From positions 248,001-312,000 of the forward strand of contig JARGSG010000224.1 of NCBI GenBank assembly GCA_030374805.1: a DNA stretch of 64,000 nucleotides, read 5' to 3'. Numbering within the stretch: the stretch's first letter is position 1; the number at the start of each line of letters is the position of its first letter. Shown one piece after another: positions 22,342 through 34,699 of this stretch. Origin of the DNA: Gracilaria gracilis (lineage: Eukaryota; Rhodophyta; Florideophyceae; Gracilariales; Gracilariaceae). The notes under the pieces are model-generated. The model was not told the DNA's origin and did no database searches. It saw only the letters and a list, made by a program, of their open reading frames with translations. The position numbers and the translations under genes were made by a program.

Positions 22342-25300
22342 CTACATTTCAAAGTTGCTCACAGAACTTTCCTTCTCGCCCAGCTGGTCGTTCGGGTCTT
22401 TCCCGAGTCCAAATTCCTCATCTAAGAATTTGGGCCGAAAAGCAGGCGGGCTGTGAACCGCATCAGGGAGCTTGTATCCCTCGGTCACAAAGTACATGTG
22501 ATACGTAGACAATTCTCTTTCACCTGCGCATCCATGCACCCAGCCCCAGCATGAAACACATCTCCCCTTCCAATAAACATGGAGTACGGTGGAACCCTGA
22601 ACTTCTTCACAACCATCGTACGAGACAGCCTCTTCAAACTCTTGTCATCCGTCACATACATATTATGTGACCTCTCACATACCCATATCATAAAAGAGCT
22701 CCCCCCGGAGTCCATCATGACGGACCCTGGAATCTTCCCGTTGTTCTTCTCCACATTCGTCAACCCTTGGAAATCGGTGTGCAACACCTGCCTCGGGCAT
22801 CCCTCCCCCGTACACAACAAACGTCCTCCTGTTACCGGCGCATACATCCTCTTCTTCGCCCTACTGTTGTTACACAGACGAAGAGCGGCTGCTATTTGCC
22901 CAAACCTAGCATCCAACAACGCCCTCTTTCTCACCATCATCACATTCCTCTCATCCGATTCGATGTAATCCACAATCCCCTTCTTCGTGGTAATGTATCG
23001 CCCAATGCCCTGCATCCTATCCACCGCGTTCTTCCTATCTCCTGCATTGATGGTAGGGCTCCATCTCTTGCGGTTCTTTTCGAACTTGAGGTCCGGCTAT
23101 TCCAAGAAATCCTTGTGAAAGAACTCCAACATACTTTCCGTCACATCTTCATCTAACACCACCCCCCTCTTCTTCGCCTCATCTGACATGCTTTCTTTAC
23201 ATCCTCATTCTTCCAGCTCACAGAATCCTCTCTCCATCAACTGCATTCTTTTCGCGCCAAAATACTCTCGCGCGAGGTCATCTTTCTCCATCGCCGCCAT
23301 CCAAAGAGCCTCCTCCTCCCCTTTCGGCTTTCCCTGCAACGGGAGCTTCACCCCAAGAACTGGTTTCTTCGTACTCCCCAGTTCCTTGTGCAAATACTGG
23401 GCTGCATTCCAGTACACCGCGTGATGCACCCCCCTCAAATCCTCCACCGTTAAACACCCCGCCCTATGCTGCTTTCGTAGGTGAAGCATATCCATCCACG
23501 GGTGCCGGTGTCTCACAGCATTCTTCCCTCCCGGCTACTCACTCGGCAGTGCACTCACCATATTCGTCCACGACATATCCGATCCCCCGGTGTACTCCCC
23601 AGCTGTTTTCATCCCCTTCGGGAGAACATCCGGATTGTTATTTTCAAAGCTACGCATTCTTCGTTTACCTTCCCCCCCGGTTCATCTCCAACAAATCCAC
23701 TATCCTTCTCACCACTATCACTCTCCTCGCCGCTCTCACTGGAAGACATCACATTGATTTTCTGCTGCTTCAAGAACTTCTTCAATGCAGTCCTTGTCAT
23801 TTTCCTGAACAGGTTAGCAACCTCGAAAGGTATGTCGACAGAAGTTGTGTTCACCGTACCCTTCCTTCTTCGCTTCGGTGCAGGTTGCACATCATCTTCA
23901 TCTTCGTCGTCAGTAAGCACCACAGAAGTCCTCTTCCTCGTTTTCCTCTTCTTCCCCACAACCCGTCCAGCCTCCTCTTCTCTCAAGCGACCCGGAACCA
24001 CCTTACGTCTTGTGCTACGTCTTAACACCGGTGATTCCGGTTCAGGGCTTTCCACCACCATGGGATCGTTCTCCACCTCAGAAGATGGAGCCCTGGCCGC
24101 CCCCTCCGGTTCCACAACCTTGTCAATAATCTCGTCTACAACCTCCTGCTCCTCCGAACTTGGCAGCGATACTTTAAAGTGTTGTTACAGCTTGTGACCT
24201 GCAGTCTTCACCCTCCTAGACACCATCCCGTCTCACAAACGCTTTGCTCCCGCGAGCTTTTTGGCTGTTTGCTTCCCGAGATATTCCAAGACAGATACCC
24301 CCTTTCCTCCAATCTTGAGAACCGTCTGCATCACTTCCTTAACTGTCATCTTCTTCCTCTTGGCATTCATGTCACAAAGCTTAAACACACCAATGGCACA
24401 CTGAAAGAAGTGCTTCCTCATATCCTCAAAACGGCCCGTCCTCCCTGCAGAGAACATTCTCAGTCGCACATGCCATTACAAGCAAAAGACGACGAAACGG
24501 AATTCCCCATCTTAAAGTCCTATAAAGAGGTCACTGGACAGATGTGTGAGCTTCAGCGGCAGCCCCTCCCCACACACCATCTCAAAGAATTGGAGCAGCC
24601 CCTCGCTTTGCACAATCTTCAGAGCCAGTGCCGCATAGCGATTCAAGTGACACATACCATAGTCCCCGATAGCCCCACTTCTTCTCAAAGCGCCCGCTAT
24701 CTGTTTCGGCATCACCTTCCTCACATCCACTCCTCCTTCGTCAATGATGTTTTAAACGAAGGACACCATGCTGTGAAGTTTGTCTGCGAAAGACATCTTC
24801 AGAACATTGGAGCTCATCTCGTTCAGGAGATTGCCAAGTCCTAGCACTTCATTCATGACCATCGGATTACCGTTCTTCCTCCTCCATAACACAACATCCA
24901 GAGACTTCACTATATCCTCCCACTTCCTTCCCTCCTAACGCAGATCTTGTAACACAAGAAATCGGTGATATCCGTCTATAAATGTTACAGGCACCACAAG
25001 TCTCCCGTCCACGATGTCACTTGCATCAAATTCGCCTACAAGTGTAACGGCAATCGAACCGGCGGAGAGAAGCCAACCAAAGTTTGCGGCATTTCATCTT
25101 CGTGGCCTCCTTTTGCGCCAGGTTCACACTGCGAACCGTCTTACTCGTGATTTCAGTCATCTCGATATCCGTCGTCAACCGCTGCTGAACATAGTCGGCG
25201 AGGGATATCTTCGGTAGCGGCAGCGTGGTGTCCACCTCATCCGACGGAACTCTATCTCCTTCATCGAACAAATCCCCCTCAGGTCTACCCAGGGAAGCCT

Positions 25301-26084
25301 TAGTAGTCCCAATAACCTCCACAGCATTGTCATCGGAGTCATCCACAATGGTAACCCTCTCAATTGCTCCCACCGGTTTCTTCATCTCTTTAGAACCTTC
25401 TCGTCCTCCTCCTCTCGTTGGCGGAGACTAGAGTTTGGCAGTTTTTGAGGAATGCTCAGCCGATTCTTTGACCTCCTCAACATCTTCACTCTCAGGCTGA
25501 GAGGTGGACAACTTCCTGGCCCCAGGGTGCGGATTGGGGTGCAAAGTGGGACTCTGCGGAATCTCAATTGAGGCCATCATCGACGTATCCCAGGCATACA
25601 ACCCAGCCGAGAACAAGTCAGCGAGCTTACTCGGGGGATCCTCCAGACCTTGGAAACGGTAAGGGTACTTCGCGTCTAGATGAATTGAAATATTCGTCTC
25701 CCAGATAACCACCAAATCCTCACCCTCTAAGGCAATGGCGCTTAGAAGATGGCCATGCAGCGAATGGCAGAGCCCCTTTCCGGTACCACCAGCAGTCCCC
25801 ACGCCACGTACTTCCGCAGTACCAACTTCAACCCTGTTCTTGTCCTTTCCAAGGCTGATAAACAAAGATACAGAGTCGCCACCTTTTACCTTATGTGGCG
25901 CGGGAGTACTCGTCTTCTTCTTCATCGCGCGCGGTGTTCCCCGCTCGTAACGCGATGTCGGCCTACGAGGCATGGAGGCCTTCGCCTTTCCTCTTCTTTG
26001 CGTTAACGGCGCCATTTCTGACCCCTCGCTGTTCCTCTTCGAACGCGCTGACTCCCGCCCCCTTTTATGGTTCAGAGGCGCCAT
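22342..26084 (-). pseudogene. Large gene ending in a 2OG-Fe(II) dioxygenase-type domain (copy 2)
   Basis: The minus-strand reading starts at the ATG at 26084 (MAPLNHKRG). The N-terminal part shares a GTAEVRGVGTAGGTGKGLC...HGHLLSAIALEGEDLVVIW block with copy 1. Near 24100-23650 are basic nuclear-localisation-like runs (KKRKTRKR, PKRRRKG) and Ser/Glu acidic stretches. At 23024-22500 is a double-stranded beta-helix dioxygenase signature: QVLHTDF (HxD, about 22780), FMIWV, then IGRGDVFHAGAG with the distal His (about 22550) and NCLRI with the Arg for 2-oxoglutarate. After a frame change the end reads HMYFVTEGYKLPDAVHSPP and stops near 22342, possibly with an acidic tail beyond. Several frame changes and stops interrupt it. 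Whether this is one protein of about 1250 residues or two is unclear. TET/JBP-, AlkB- or prolyl-hydroxylase-type specificity cannot be told. Confidence 0.6.
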
Positions 26085-26389
26085 GTTGGATACAAAGGGT
26101 TCAAACAATTCGAAACGCAGATTACGACCGTCGAGAATGCTCGCGAGAACGTATAGTGGACGTACCCTGCTGAATCACGTTCGTTGCCTTCATTTCCTGG
26201 CCGAACACTGCGCCCGCTCCATATAAGATTGAACTCAAGGGGGTTTGTATTTCACGTTTTAGAATTCACTATCGCTTTATTTAGAAAGTTACATGATCGT
26301 CATAACTACTACATACGTGTAGCTATAGAATAAAGGCACCGAGTTTTGAAGGAAAAAAAAATGAATTGCGTCCGTTAAGTTTTCTGCAT

Positions 26390-26603
26390 GGACAGCGGTT
26401 CGGGGTGGTGTGGCGCTTCGTCAGTGCCGTGATGAAGCGCCACAACACCCCGGACCCCTGTCCATGCGCAGTGGCCGATGAAGTTGGACGACACCTCGGA
26501 CGGCTGTCCACGTGCTGTGGCGGAAGACGTTGGACGACACCCCGGACCGCTGTCCACGCGCCGTGGCTGATGAAGCTGGAAGACACCTCGGACCGCTGTC
26601 GAG
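26390..26603. repeat. Palindrome and degenerate units in the divergent intergenic region (copy 2)
   Basis: GGACAGC at 26390 opens a unit with arms GGGGTGGTGTGGCGCTTCGTCA (26402-26423, one or two mismatches) and TGATGAAGCGCCACAACACCCC, closing at CTGTCC near 26463. Three partial half-units with GGACG(A)ACACC(C/T)CGGAC...GCTGTCC follow, spaced about 57 bp apart. A further decayed unit (GTGGCGCTTCATCGG...CGCCACTG) lies at about 27776-27815. They match the palindromes of copy 1 in sequence and position, so they are an ancestral part of the element. Confidence 0.85.
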
Positions 26604-26639
26604 GACGGTTTTCACTTATGATTGTTTTATGAATATTTA

Positions 26640-28140
26640 AAGCCCTGCATCTTCTTATAATGACGGGAGGACGTAAGGGCGTCAATTCATATGACTGTCG
26701 TTCGGTGATTTTGTTGGAAAGCAATAAAAATTGCTCTTCATAAGCACGGAGAATAGTTTAGAATAGAAGTAGTTCGCAGCTTGTTGGTCATTTATAAAAC
26801 AAAACAAATAATACATCACATTGATCTAGCAGAATATGCGCTATATCAGAAACTTTACATCCTATCAAATCGAAGAAGGTAGTTCTACCGACTACCTTCT
26901 CTAACTTTATATGATTTAGATTTTCCTATAGCGCCCAAGGTCGTGACCGATAATGAATACCCCCTTTGCGACAACCACGAGCATTATGTGGTTATCGGAG
27001 AAGAAGAACTCATCACAGGCCACGACATTCTTCTAATGAATATACTGGGGGCTATTCTTCTTCAGTGATTGAAATATCAGTAATGGCTAAACACGATAAT
27101 ATGAGTTGAACAACTCATGTAATCGTAGTCTACCATCACCGGTAGCTCAACCACTTCCGATAGTTCGACCTAACGCAGTCTAATCTAGTCGGTCTAATAA
27201 ATAGCCACAGTCCGACAGTGATTGAGCTGGCTCTGAGATCCAAAGACGATTACATGAGTTGAACAACTTCAATAATCGTACTCGACCATCATGGCCAGCT
27301 CAACCACTTCCGAATGTTCTCAGTAAAGCAAGAATGCAGAAGCGGCATACAATGTGTCCGGCGACTCTGGCTTGAATACGCAATAGCATGGAAAATAGAA
27401 GAGTACGCCAGTTAGTATGATTCACAGAAAACGAAAAAGATTGTCGAACGTATCTTGTGTGCCACTACCTCCGCGCAACAGAACAAGGACGGAAAGAGCA
27501 CCTCCCTTATACAGTTTCCGGTGATGTTCTTTTCTTCTGTCACGACCAAGAGGATCACTTGGTTGTTACAGGAGAAGAAGAGATCCCCGTAAACCGTAAC
27601 GGGGAGATACAGAGCGTTGTGCTTACCGAGGCAGTTGGCAGGAGAGCGAAGGTGCTTAAGTACACGCAGCGCCACATTACAAACAAGCGCCAGTCGCGAA
27701 GGGGCCACTGTCCAGGTGAAAATTAATTGTTCTTACTTTTTCTCCCACGGCGCATGGAAAGCGGACCGAACTCGAGTGGCGCTTCATCGGAGTTGTTACG
27801 GAACGCCACTGCACCACGGACCACTCTCCGGAGAGCCGTAAGTTAGAACTTCGCCTATACTTCCATATCTAGGAATTACCGCACCCCCCTCTCATGCCTG
27901 CCTTCTCTTATAACTGTTTATCACCACATAAGCACCCCTAACATCGCCCAATTCCCTTCTACTTTTCTTCTTTAGAGTTCTGGTACCGTTTTGGCGTCTG
28001 AACTCTTCCTTCATATCGCTAATTACGCAGCCGTCTGGCGTTCGCTCCCGTCTACCATCCGCACTCATCTCTCGTTCGCTCCCGTCTCTCTTTAGCTACC
28101 GTCCGTTCGCCCTCGCCGTCCGCAGCCGACGTCAATCATC
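26640..28140. other. Long non-coding intergenic region, probably with a later insertion
   Basis: Copy 1 has about 1.1 kb between the divergent genes whereas copy 2 has about 2.1 kb. The extra sequence at about 26760-27740 has no counterpart in copy 1. It holds two inverted/direct repeats but no recognisable gene, so a small non-autonomous insertion is likely. Confidence 0.45.
27094..27313. repeat. Two 67-bp direct repeats, each containing an inverted repeat
   Basis: Units 27094-27160 and 27247-27313 both run from CGAT(A/T)A through ATGAGTTGAACAACT to CTCAACCACTTCCGA. The first contains the hairpin ATGAGTTG/CAACTCAT (27101-27119) within a longer CGAT...ATCG stem. The spacing is 153 bp. The origin is unknown. 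Confidence 0.85.
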
Positions 28141-28206
28141 TGTTTTCTCATGACCGCTCCCGTTTTTCTTCCGTATTCATTATACAGAACCCCTTTATTG
28201 TTTAAA

Positions 28207-31200
28207 ATGGCTACCGCAACCACATCCAGGTCTAAGTCACCGTCACCGGCACCTCCGACATCTGACATGAAGGTTGGAAAAATGTTCGGTTCTGGGGATG
28301 AGCTTCTCATCACATGTCTCGCCATCAGTGATCAATATTCGTCGACGATGCGAGAGGGAGACGAACCTAGGAAAGTGGGACACAGCGAATTCGTTCAATA
28401 TATCATCAAGAATCGCACTGTCTTAGACATTGCCAAGAAGTACTTCTCTATTCTTCTCGGACCCACTCACCCTTCATACAGCGACGATGAGCTTAAGGCT
28501 GTGTGCGGGAAGGGTTCGTACCGTCAGCTGTATCTGTCGACGAACTTGCTTGACATCATGGACGGAGACAGAGACATGCGTGTGAGGGATTTTTGGAATG
28601 GTTGTACCAGAGTGGACTTTAAAAGAATACCGAAGAATGTGACGTTCACCGAATTCTTCAAGTCCATGAGTATAGCTCCCAGGCGTGTGGGCCGGATAGT
28701 TCCCCCTTTCGGTACGAGCATCGCTACACATTTCCAGAGAGTTCTCTTTCTTTCCGTTATTCAAAAAGAATCTATGGAAAAGCGCCTTCGAGGCCATAAG
28801 GGGCGTAAGGGGAAGAGCGGATATTCCACCCCTTTTGGGAATGTGCAAATATTGCAGAATCTCCAAGCTCAGCGTGCGGGTTTCGGTGTGCAGCTGGTAA
28901 CAAGGCCTGGGATTGTTTCTCCCAATTTCTGGGATTCTCAGCGCGGAGGTCATGGTTCTACCTTTTATACTGCTCGTGTACGACGAAGTGCAGTTTAAAC
29001 CCATTGAAACGCGTTCCGATGGGTTCCTGCACAAGGACAACGACCACCGCTTGCTACCGAGCAACAGGCAAACTCCTCTGGAAGACGAGGTCCAACCGTG
29101 GGCATGGAATCTTCCGGAGGACATTGATGTGGCCCTCCGAACGCTTGCGAAGGAGTTCATTTCTGACCTGAACAAGGTTGTTGTAAACGAGCAGTGGTAC
29201 ACAATATCAAAACCTGGACGATGGGCCGTTCTAAAGACGTTTCACAGGGACCCGTGAAGAGCGTTTGCTTAGAGATTTGATTGTTTCTCTAACTCGCTTT
29301 TGTCCTCCATCTTGGAGACAATAAGCCCTTTCAAAATCAAAGAAACACTCAGGGTCCCTGATATACCTCTCACGCCGATATCGAAACCGGAGCCTGCCAT
29401 CGAAATTCATGACGATGACGATGAGCAGTTGGAAAGGGGGAATTCTTTGGAGGGGAAACGAGGAGGGGATGGAGATGGAGGAAGTGGAATGGATGTAGTG
29501 AGTGAGAGTGGGAATGGAGATGTTGGTGAACAGTCGTCCGACGCTGACATACAGCTTCCTCCTGTCATTTCCTTGTTGGACGATAAAATGGCATTCCAAC
29601 GTTGTGAAGTGGAGATGGAGAAATACTTTCGAATGTATAATTGCGGGTTTGAGGATATAGTGGAAACGGACGAGAATCTGCGAAACAACGGAGCCTCTCC
29701 ATTGGGGAAAGTTCAACTGGTTCTTATGGACCCACCATACAACATAAGGGCCGATAAGAACCGGGAGAACAGTTGGTACGATATGCTGAGCGCCGAGCAT
29801 ATGAAGAAGGCGGCAAAGCTTATATCAAGGCTGCTACGTCCGCGGGGTCATTTCGTTATCTTCTGTGCATTGGAACAGGTGACCCAGTAGACGAGGGTGC
29901 TTTCCCTTATTGGAGCAAAGCACGGGCAAGGGGTTCCGAGGCGATCGTTTGTTGTGGACCAGGTATCACTTCATTTTGTATGGTTGCAAGACAACCCCAT
30001 GCGAAACCCGGGACGCAGGTCCTGCTCCTTGTTCCCTGCCATGGAGTATGCGATACATAGTGTTCAAAGTGGCCTCGCTTATGCACAGCAGCATGCGATG
30101 GTGAACTATGAGAAATTCAACTACGTGCAGTCCAGGTATCCAGGGTACCACAGTGTTATTGACCAGGTACCGCCCATGTCGAATAGGGACACTCTTCAAT
30201 AGAAGAGAAAGAAGGAAGGTGGGGGCTACATGTTGCAAAAGGTGAGGTCGGAACAAAAACCTCGCGCGTTGTTGAAGGAGCTGATCAGCAGATTTTCGCA
30301 GCCAGGTGATACAGTCTTAGACTTGTTCGCGGGAACTTTCCCGACTGCCATGGCATGCATGGAGTTACGACGTCATCGGAAGTTTATAGGTTGTGAGCCC
30401 GACCCTGACTGTTTTGCTCATGCTAGGCACGCGGCCATTGTTCAGTTCGCGATGTGCATGCGCGATAATGAGACGGACATTCAAATTACGCAGTAGGTCC
30501 GAAACTCTGTGAATCGTGTGATGGACTTATTTCCCAAGTGGAACGCTCGTCCTTCACCATCATAGAAGGCTCCATCCGGCTTCTCACAGTATCAGAAGTT
30601 CCCACCGTATATTTTGGACTTCCTGGCATCGATGTGGCGGCAGGAGGCCATAGCCATGATCGGCAGGCGCAAAGCGCTGCATGAGTGGCTGAAAACGTTG
30701 CAAGGGAAGATGGGTCTCCTGGATTGGAACGCGATGTTGGCACTGGAGGCCACTATGTGTGGTTGTCGCATTGGGAACTCGTCGATTCGTCACCATGACG
30801 CAGGAGTGGGAATGTTTACCACGGGACGTTTCATGAAGAACGAAGAGATATGTTTCTTTTACGGAACTCTAGTGTACCATGACTTAACGAAGAGGAAGGA
30901 GTTACACAAGAAGTATGGGGAAGGGTTGTTGGGAGCCACCGCCGCACGTTTTCGAACTTATGCGATGAAGGTTAGCCTTCGAGGCGAGGTATTCCGCGAA
31001 CTCCCGGAAAGGAGACGAGAAGTACCTAAAATCCCTGTATGGATTGTCCCCGCTCCATTTTCGTTGGGTGGAACAATTAACGACCCAAAACATATGGAAG
31101 GTGATGAATATAGGAATGCAGTGGAGGATGGCTTGAAGCAGCGACGGACTGCCAATTTGGCGGTGAGTCGAAACCGAGAAAGTGATCGAGCTCCACTTCA

Positions 31201-31327
31201 ATTAAGGGAATATCGAATGCTTGCCGTCCGGGCACTTCGGGTTGTAGAAGTGGAAGAAGAGTTGTTTGCAGATTATAGAATGGAGTACACATGGGGTACG
31301 TCTTCGAATCCTATAGTAGTCGACTAG
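28207..31327 (+). pseudogene. Methyltransferase-SET fusion, copy 2 (one frameshift, six stops)
   Basis: It starts at ATG 28207 and aligns along its length with the intact gene at 2780-5899. It keeps DPPYNI (about 29728), the motif I block VLDLFAGTF (about 30322) and the SET motifs EEICFFYGTL (about 30840) and EEELFADYR (about 31255; the usual DYG is DYR here). One frameshift lies near 28900. Stops are TGA at 29255 and TAG at 29270, 29888, 30200, 30494 and 30563. Comparison with copy 1 shows at least five of the six stops arising through C-to-T or G-to-A changes (Trp TGG to TAG, Gln CAG to TAG, Arg to TGA). This copy cannot make the full protein. It serves as the reference showing which positions of the intact gene are conserved. 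Confidence 0.88.
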
Positions 31328-31816
31328 AGCTCAATTGATTTATGACTTATACAACCGAAAGGTGTACCATAGTATGTGTAAAATTGAATTGTGTACATTT
31401 TATTACGCTTTCTCTCAAACTCTCTTGTTCCACAGGGGAGGACTAGAAGTCCCCCAAGTGAGTGGGTGTCGTCACTTTTATCATCTAGTGACGGGAACAA
31501 AATGGGGATAGGATTCGGGGGAGTGGTTTGACGTTCAAGTATATAGAATAGAAGATACGGAGTACATGTGATATCATGTGAAAGTGTAACAGTTTTCGGC
31601 AGTGAGATTTCGTACAGGAAAGGAAATTTCCGTGCCAATTTTCGGAAAGTGATTCCGAAAAGTACTAAAACGGTGCGATATTTCTACCACACGTCGAGTG
31701 GAGGTGAGCGTTTCACGAGGGACCTGCGATCACGTCGAGCGGCGAACACCTCGAGTAGCGAGCGGCGACAACATCTAGAGCGCACCGCCAGGCGCATCGT
31801 CGTCGTCCGATCCCAT

Positions 31817-34533
31817 ATGGAGAAACGTAAAACGAGAAGTGCGAATGAGAATGCGAATGCAGAGGATGTAAGCGGGCGCGCGTCAAAAGGGCGAACGCGT
31901 GCAGAGGTGGTAGGTCTGGGTCGCGAGGATGGTTTGGTTAGTACTACGCGTGCGCCTCGAAGTGGCGATGTGGAAAATGGCGAGGGCGGTATTGGGCGTA
32001 GTTCGCGCGCTCCTCGAAGCGGATTACCTGGGAAAGGTAGGAAGAACACGGGGAGACGTGATCGAGGCCGACCTTTGGAGCGAACCGAGCGAACCGAGCG
32101 AACCGAGCGAACCGAGCGAACCGAGCGCACCGAGGAAACGCAGCGAACCGAGCGAACGGTAAGTGCTTTGGTAACACAAGCTACTCCGCTTCCACATAAG
32201 ATGGGAAATGGAGGAGGGGAAAGCAGGAGAGGGATGGGAGGAAGGAAGGGGAATGATACGCGGGGCGGTAGGGATAGAGGTGGGCGGCGAAGGGACGATG
32301 ACTCCACGCAAGTTGTAGAAGAAGGCGAGTGTGGAGATTTCATAGAAAAGAGGAGGAAGTATCGCAGTGGGGGGTAGGGAAGGACGATATCAAGAAATAC
32401 TAGTGGGATATTTAGCCGGGGTATTAGAGGAAAGGAGGGAGAGAGAGTGGCTGGGGTTGGCGTTCGGGAGGGGAGGGGTCGCGAAGGAGAAGTAGGAGGA
32501 GTCGTTCAGGAGGCGAGGAACGAGGGCATGGAGGTTGTGGTTGGTGTTAGGAGGAATCGAATAGTGGGCAGAGAAAGAACTGGTGGACCGCGACATACTG
32601 CGATGCGGGAGGAAGAGAAAGTGGGGGTATGAGGCATATGAGGAAGAATGGAAACGCAGAGGAGAGTGGGAGGCAAATTGGGCGTGTGGGCGATGAAATG
32701 GGGAGCCACGCCAATGTGGAGAGGAAGGAATGGCTCCGAGACAATTTGCCCAGGAGAGTTGTAGCAGGTAGCAGTGGTGGATCAGTGATTGAAACTGTGA
32801 GAGACAATATACCAGTGGATGGGAGCGTATTCGAAGGAGAAGATGTCGTTGTCCGAAACAGGCATAGAACTAGATGGAACTTGGTGGAAACTGTGGTATG
32901 AACGCCTGAAGGAATACGTGTGAGGCATAATGCCGTTCGGATTGATGACGATGTGCATGAAGCAGGAGTAGACGATTCTGCGGATCGTGGAGAGAGGAAT
33001 GGAGCCAGGAAAATGGGAACTACAGGAATAGCAAAAGGAGGTGAAGAGAACTTACCCGTGTTGCCAAGGTCTGCACTGGTTGAGAGGGTGAATTCGTTTA
33101 AAGATAAGCTGGGAAATATGAAAGAGAATCACTTTACCATGATGGTGGGTTTGAAGCTCACGCAGAAAGAATTGGAACGGGTGAGGAAGGAGCTGAAGCA
33201 GCAAAATGTGTTGATTGAAAGTTTAAGGGAGGCTGTGAAGGATAGGAAGCGAAGAGGGGGTGGGAAGGAAGTGAAGGGGCGTCGAAAGCATGATATAGAG
33301 GTGCCAGAATGTTTTACGGATTTGCAAGGGCTGTATATGATAAGATTCTCCTCTATGCAAAGTTCGAGGAGTCAAAACTCTGTTTTGACACAGAGAACGT
33401 TGGTAGGAGCTGGAAGAACAGGAGTTAGACGATGGAAGAAAGTAGGGAGGGCAGCATATTTGTGGTTGGGGAGAAGGAGATGGTACCTCGGTGCCCGTAT
33501 CAAGTGGCATATGAGATGAGGGCGTATACGCCATAAACGGAGGGAGGAAGTGATGTGCTGTTGAAGTATGTGGTGGAGACGGAAATAATGGGAGATACTA
33601 GGGAGACGATACGAGAAGCGGGAAGGAAACAGGAGTGTGTGGATATTGTGTGTGCGGACAAATATCTGAAGCAGCGGATGAAGCAGACATTAGGCGATGT
33701 GATTGGGGTGCAGAAGTGGGCGGCCAGCGACAAGTTATTCTTCATCCTTGGATATGATTTGATTGCGAAACGTGCGAAACTTACTGAGGGGACTGAGCTG
33801 TGGGAATAGCTAAAGTAGCAGATGGCGGAGGCGCGCAAGAAGCTGATGGGAAGGGAGAAGGGCGGGGGGAATGAGCTGTGGGCGTGGAGAACAAGCCGGT
33901 TCGAAGACCTTGCGTATTCCGGGTCTCGTGCGGTTGGGCCACCATGGGAGGTTGATGATGAAGATATGTACTTCAAGAATGAGATGGCGGTGGCAGTGTT
34001 GGAGGAGTATATGGGATACGCAGTGGAGAGGCAAAGTAACGGTGAACGGCAGTACTTGGATGGGACAGTGATGCACCTTGCGAGACTTACGCCTGGATTG
34101 CCTGTGTGGTGCAAACTATGAACGAGGTTGTGGGACGTGGAGGTCCAAGACAGTTTTTTTCTCTACTTTGTATGGGAAGTATCTACCTATGGCTGTTGAA
34201 GGAATACTGGGGGTAGCCTGGCAATCGCTACAGGAGAAGCATGCCGAGGAGTTTGAGAACGATGGGTTTGTGGATGGAGATCCGAGGTGTGTGTCCGGAA
34301 ACTCTGGGAGAAGTGCCACAGTTGGGCTGTCATTACCATCGAGGGAGAAGATATACCTAGCTGTGAGGGAGGAAGATTATATGGCAAAACTAACACGGAA
34401 ACTAGGTGCAGTTCTTGATTGTTACATAGCGACCTGTCGACCGGAGGACGCGAGTTTCGGGCGGTTGGTGGAACACCGGGCGGAACGCAGTGAAGGGACA
34501 GAGGTTGATGGTAGGGAAGAGGCGGGCTACTAA
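31817..34533 (+). pseudogene. Basic coiled-coil protein of the giant transposon (copy 2, broken)
   Basis: The ATG at 31817 gives MEKRKTRSANENANAEDVSG. An expanded ERT repeat, Gly/Arg/Glu-rich sequence and a stop at 32377 follow. Then come LPVLPRSALVERVNSF, the helix LTQKELERVRKELKQQNVLIESLREAVK and KRRGGGKEVKGRRK. The C-terminal domain contains LLKYVVETEIMGDTRETIREAGRKQ, SRFEDLAYSGS, MAVAVLEEYMGYAVE, RCVSGNSGRSATVGLSLP and GAVLDCYIATCRPE, ending at 34533. Several frame changes are present. At 33000, where copy 1 has a stop (7454), copy 2 reads through, so the ancestral gene was one long frame of roughly 850 codons. Confidence 0.65.
32078..32158 (+). repeat. 9-bp coding minisatellite (GAGCGAACC) x9
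   Basis: Nine near-perfect units encode Glu-Arg-Thr repeats in the basic protein. Copy 1 has only three units at the same place, so the array has expanded or shrunk since the copies separated. Confidence 0.9.
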
Positions 34534-34699
34534 GGTTAGGATGAGGCGCAGTGAGGGGGGAAGGGGTGGAGGTATGTGTGGGATGGGGAAGAGATGCTTC
34601 TTCTTTCTCATGTCATGCGTATCTTCACTCCTTCCAATTGAAAGGAAGCGGGTTGAACTTTTTATGAAGCTGAAGCTAACAGGTAATAGAGGCAACGTG

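Noticed and set aside
31684-32343. 219-codon minus-strand ORF rich in Pro, Ser and Arg
   Set aside because: It is antisense to the ERT-repeat gene; its repeats (RSVRSVRSV) are simply the complement of the minisatellite.
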